A stretch of 7,649 nucleotides of DNA from Pseudomonadota bacterium (GTDB taxonomy: Bacteria > Pseudomonadota > Alphaproteobacteria > Rhizobiales > Beijerinckiaceae). The position numbers were made by a program, and so were the translations under genes. The notes under the pieces are model-generated. The model saw only the letters and a program-made list of their open reading frames with translations, was not told where the DNA came from and searched no databases. This document shows, piece by piece, positions 6,538-7,649 of the stretch (within the stretch, counting starts at the first letter, position 1; every line of letters starts with the position of its first letter). The stretch covers positions 1-7,649 of the forward strand of contig JAEWKP010000048.1 in assembly GCA_023393655.1 (NCBI GenBank). The letters run 5' to 3'.

Positions 6538-7424
6538 GGCAGGAAGGTCGCCGCGACCATGATCAGGACCACGACGAGCCCCATGAACTGGCTGCGCCAG
6601 TCGCGGATCATGAAGACCAGCGGATCATCCGGCATCTGGCCGCGCCGGGCCAGGAACCAGATTCGCGCCATCTGGTAGAGGATGATCGGGCAGATCAGCC
6701 AGATCAGCTTCGGCTGGCTGTAGAGCTGCTTCACATTGGCGCTGTCGACATAGAGCGCCATGATCAGCGCGCAGGTGCAGCCCGAGGCCATGCCGAGCTG
6801 GGAGAGCGCCTCGATATCCTCGGCATGATAGCCGCGCCCCGCCTTCTTCAGGCCGGACTGGTCCTGGGTCAGGCGCAGCTCGGCATAACGCTTCACCAGC
6901 GCCAGGCTGAGGAACAAGAACATCGCGAAGGCCAGCAGCCACGAGGATATCGGAATGGCGGCGGCGGCATTGCCGGCGAGGATGCGCAGCGTGTGCATGG
7001 CGGCGAGGCCGAGGACATCGACCAGGAGCTTGCGCTTGAGGAAGAGCAGGTAGGCGAGTGCCAGGAACAGATAGGCCAGCAGCGCGAGGAGGAAGTTCTT
7101 CGGCTGCGGAACGAGCATCACCATCGAGAATGCTGCGATGAGCAGGATGGGTACGGCGGCATAGGCCTGCGCCGCCGTGATTTCACCGGCGGCGAGCGGG
7201 CGCTTGCATTTGGTCGGGTGGCGCCGGTCGGCCTCGACATCCTTGATGTCGTTGAGGAGATAGACCGCGGAGGCGATCAGGCTGAAGGCGACGAAGGCGA
7301 TCAGGCCGAGCCAGAGCGCGTGCGGATCGAAGGCGTCGTGGTTGAGCAGGATCGGGACGAAGACGAGGCCGTTCTTGAGCCAGTGATGCGGCCGCATCGC
7401 CCTGATCATCGCGGTCACAGACAT
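6534..7424 (-). CDS. UbiA-family prenyltransferase, decaprenyl-phosphate phosphoribosyltransferase type
   Basis: Integral membrane protein of 296 residues with about eight to nine hydrophobic segments. The first Asp-rich motif is N58-D59-I-K-D62-V-E-A-D66, followed by RRHPTKCKRPLAAGEI (67-82). The second conserved region is YLLFLKRKLLVDVLGLA (125-141). LVKRYAEL (176-183) and DPLVFMIRDWRSQF (267-280) near the C-terminus are typical of the phosphoribosyl-transferring branch (M. tuberculosis Rv3806c, Azorhizobium NoeC) rather than quinone or heme prenyltransferases. Known reaction of that branch: transfer of 5-phosphoribose from PRPP to a polyprenyl phosphate. It is the short form with no N-terminal HAD phosphatase domain, so a separate phosphatase is needed. 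Start: I prefer MSVTAMIRAMRPHHWLKN at 7424, which opens directly into the conserved RPHHWLKN. A GGGGGAG lies about 12 bases upstream. An in-frame ATG at 7466 would add 14 unremarkable residues. It is first in its operon and coupled to the oxidase. Confidence 0.88.
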   Translation of the reverse strand: MSVTAMIRAMRPHHWLKNGLVFVPILLNHDAFDPHALWLGLIAFVAFSLIASAVYLLNDIKDVEADRRHPTKCKRPLAAGEITAAQAYAAVPILLIAAFSMVMLVPQPKNFLLALLAYLFLALAYLLFLKRKLLVDVLGLAAMHTLRILAGNAAAAIPISSWLLAFAMFLFLSLALVKRYAELRLTQDQSGLKKAGRGYHAEDIEALSQLGMASGCTCALIMALYVDSANVKQLYSQPKLIWLICPIILYQMARIWFLARRGQMPDDPLVFMIRDWRSQFMGLVVVLIMVAATFLP

Positions 7425-7649
7425 GGTTCGACCCGTCTCCCCCAAGACATGGGTCGGCCTCCGCATGGCGGAAGCCGACTGCCGGTTCAGCCGGCGCGGG
7501 CGTTATCGGCGGGAAACTCCTAAGCGCAGGTGCATGTGGCGTCGAAACGGGCTGCGATTTCAGCACCATGCTTAACATCAGGCTTCCGCGGTCCGCGAAA
7601 GCCGGAGACGGCCGGCGCCCCGCTCGGGCGCCCGCCGCAGCCGGCAGAA
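7425..7649. other. Upstream region of the prenyltransferase operon, window edge
   Basis: These 225 bases hold no gene I can support. They should contain the minus-strand promoter of the prenyltransferase-oxidase operon, but I see no clear -35/-10 pair. Near the edge, GGCGCCC (7614-7620), loop CGCTC, GGGCGCC (7626-7632) form a perfect 7-bp stem, extendable by three pairs past a C-C mismatch (7610-7636). With no T-run on either side, its role is unclear. A 23-codon minus-strand reading from the edge to a TGA at 7578-7580 could be the end of a neighbouring gene but is too short to call. Confidence 0.35.

Noticed and set aside
6366..7523. 385-codon plus-strand frame opposite the prenyltransferase
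   Set aside because: Arg/Asp/Glu/His-rich shadow of hydrophobic codons on the other strand; no domain recognised.
7578..7649. C-terminal fragment of a minus-strand gene entering from the right edge
   Set aside because: Only 23 codons and no recognisable motif; all three frames have similar composition here.

Overview
The window looks like chromosomal DNA from a GC-rich alphaproteobacterium, most likely a member of the Hyphomicrobiales (Rhizobiales). The guess rests on high GC content, strong G/C preference at third codon positions, tightly packed genes, and the style of several proteins: a tiny conserved-looking membrane peptide, a glycine-rich secreted protein ending in a two-cysteine RRVCGYY tail, and an alphaproteobacterial-type TlpA-like thioredoxin. 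A genus such as Bosea or Methylobacterium is possible, but I cannot fix it from sequence alone. I see no tRNA, rRNA, CRISPR array, insertion sequence or phage gene.

Left part (1-862, minus strand): a 24-residue single-helix membrane peptide (61-135) and, upstream of it on the same strand, a protein of about 211-217 residues (209-862). The latter is of unknown function and carries an Ada-like cysteine pattern. A short hairpin lies between them.

Centre-left (1050-4003, plus strand): a compact operon. It encodes a 122-residue four-helix EamA/SMR transporter resembling ArnE/ArnF lipid-linked sugar flippases, a 40-residue small protein with its own Shine-Dalgarno, an extended-SDR sugar epimerase/dehydratase, and a class III PLP aminotransferase that overlaps the epimerase by ATGA. 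The operon ends at a hairpin terminator (4024-4052) whose A- and T-flanks suit both converging transcripts.

Right part (4091-7424, minus strand): a polytopic UbiA-superfamily prenyltransferase of the decaprenyl-phosphate phosphoribosyltransferase type, coupled by a GTGA overlap to a DprE1-like FAD oxidase. These are followed by a TlpA-like thioredoxin and a small secreted glycine-rich protein with its own leader. The prenyltransferase and oxidase match the first and third steps of the polyprenylphosphoryl-arabinose pathway known from mycobacteria (UbiA, DprE1) and from Azorhizobium Nod-factor arabinosylation (NoeC, NoeO). The matching phosphatase and DprE2/NoeP reductase are not in the window.

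Together the two converging operons hold candidate genes to build a polyprenyl-phosphate pentose, oxidise it at C2, remodel and aminate a sugar or other carbonyl substrate, and flip a lipid-linked product across the inner membrane. That all of them serve one pathway, possibly an undescribed lipid-linked (amino)pentose used for envelope decoration, is inference from proximity and family membership. The individual family calls are much firmer than the joint pathway.
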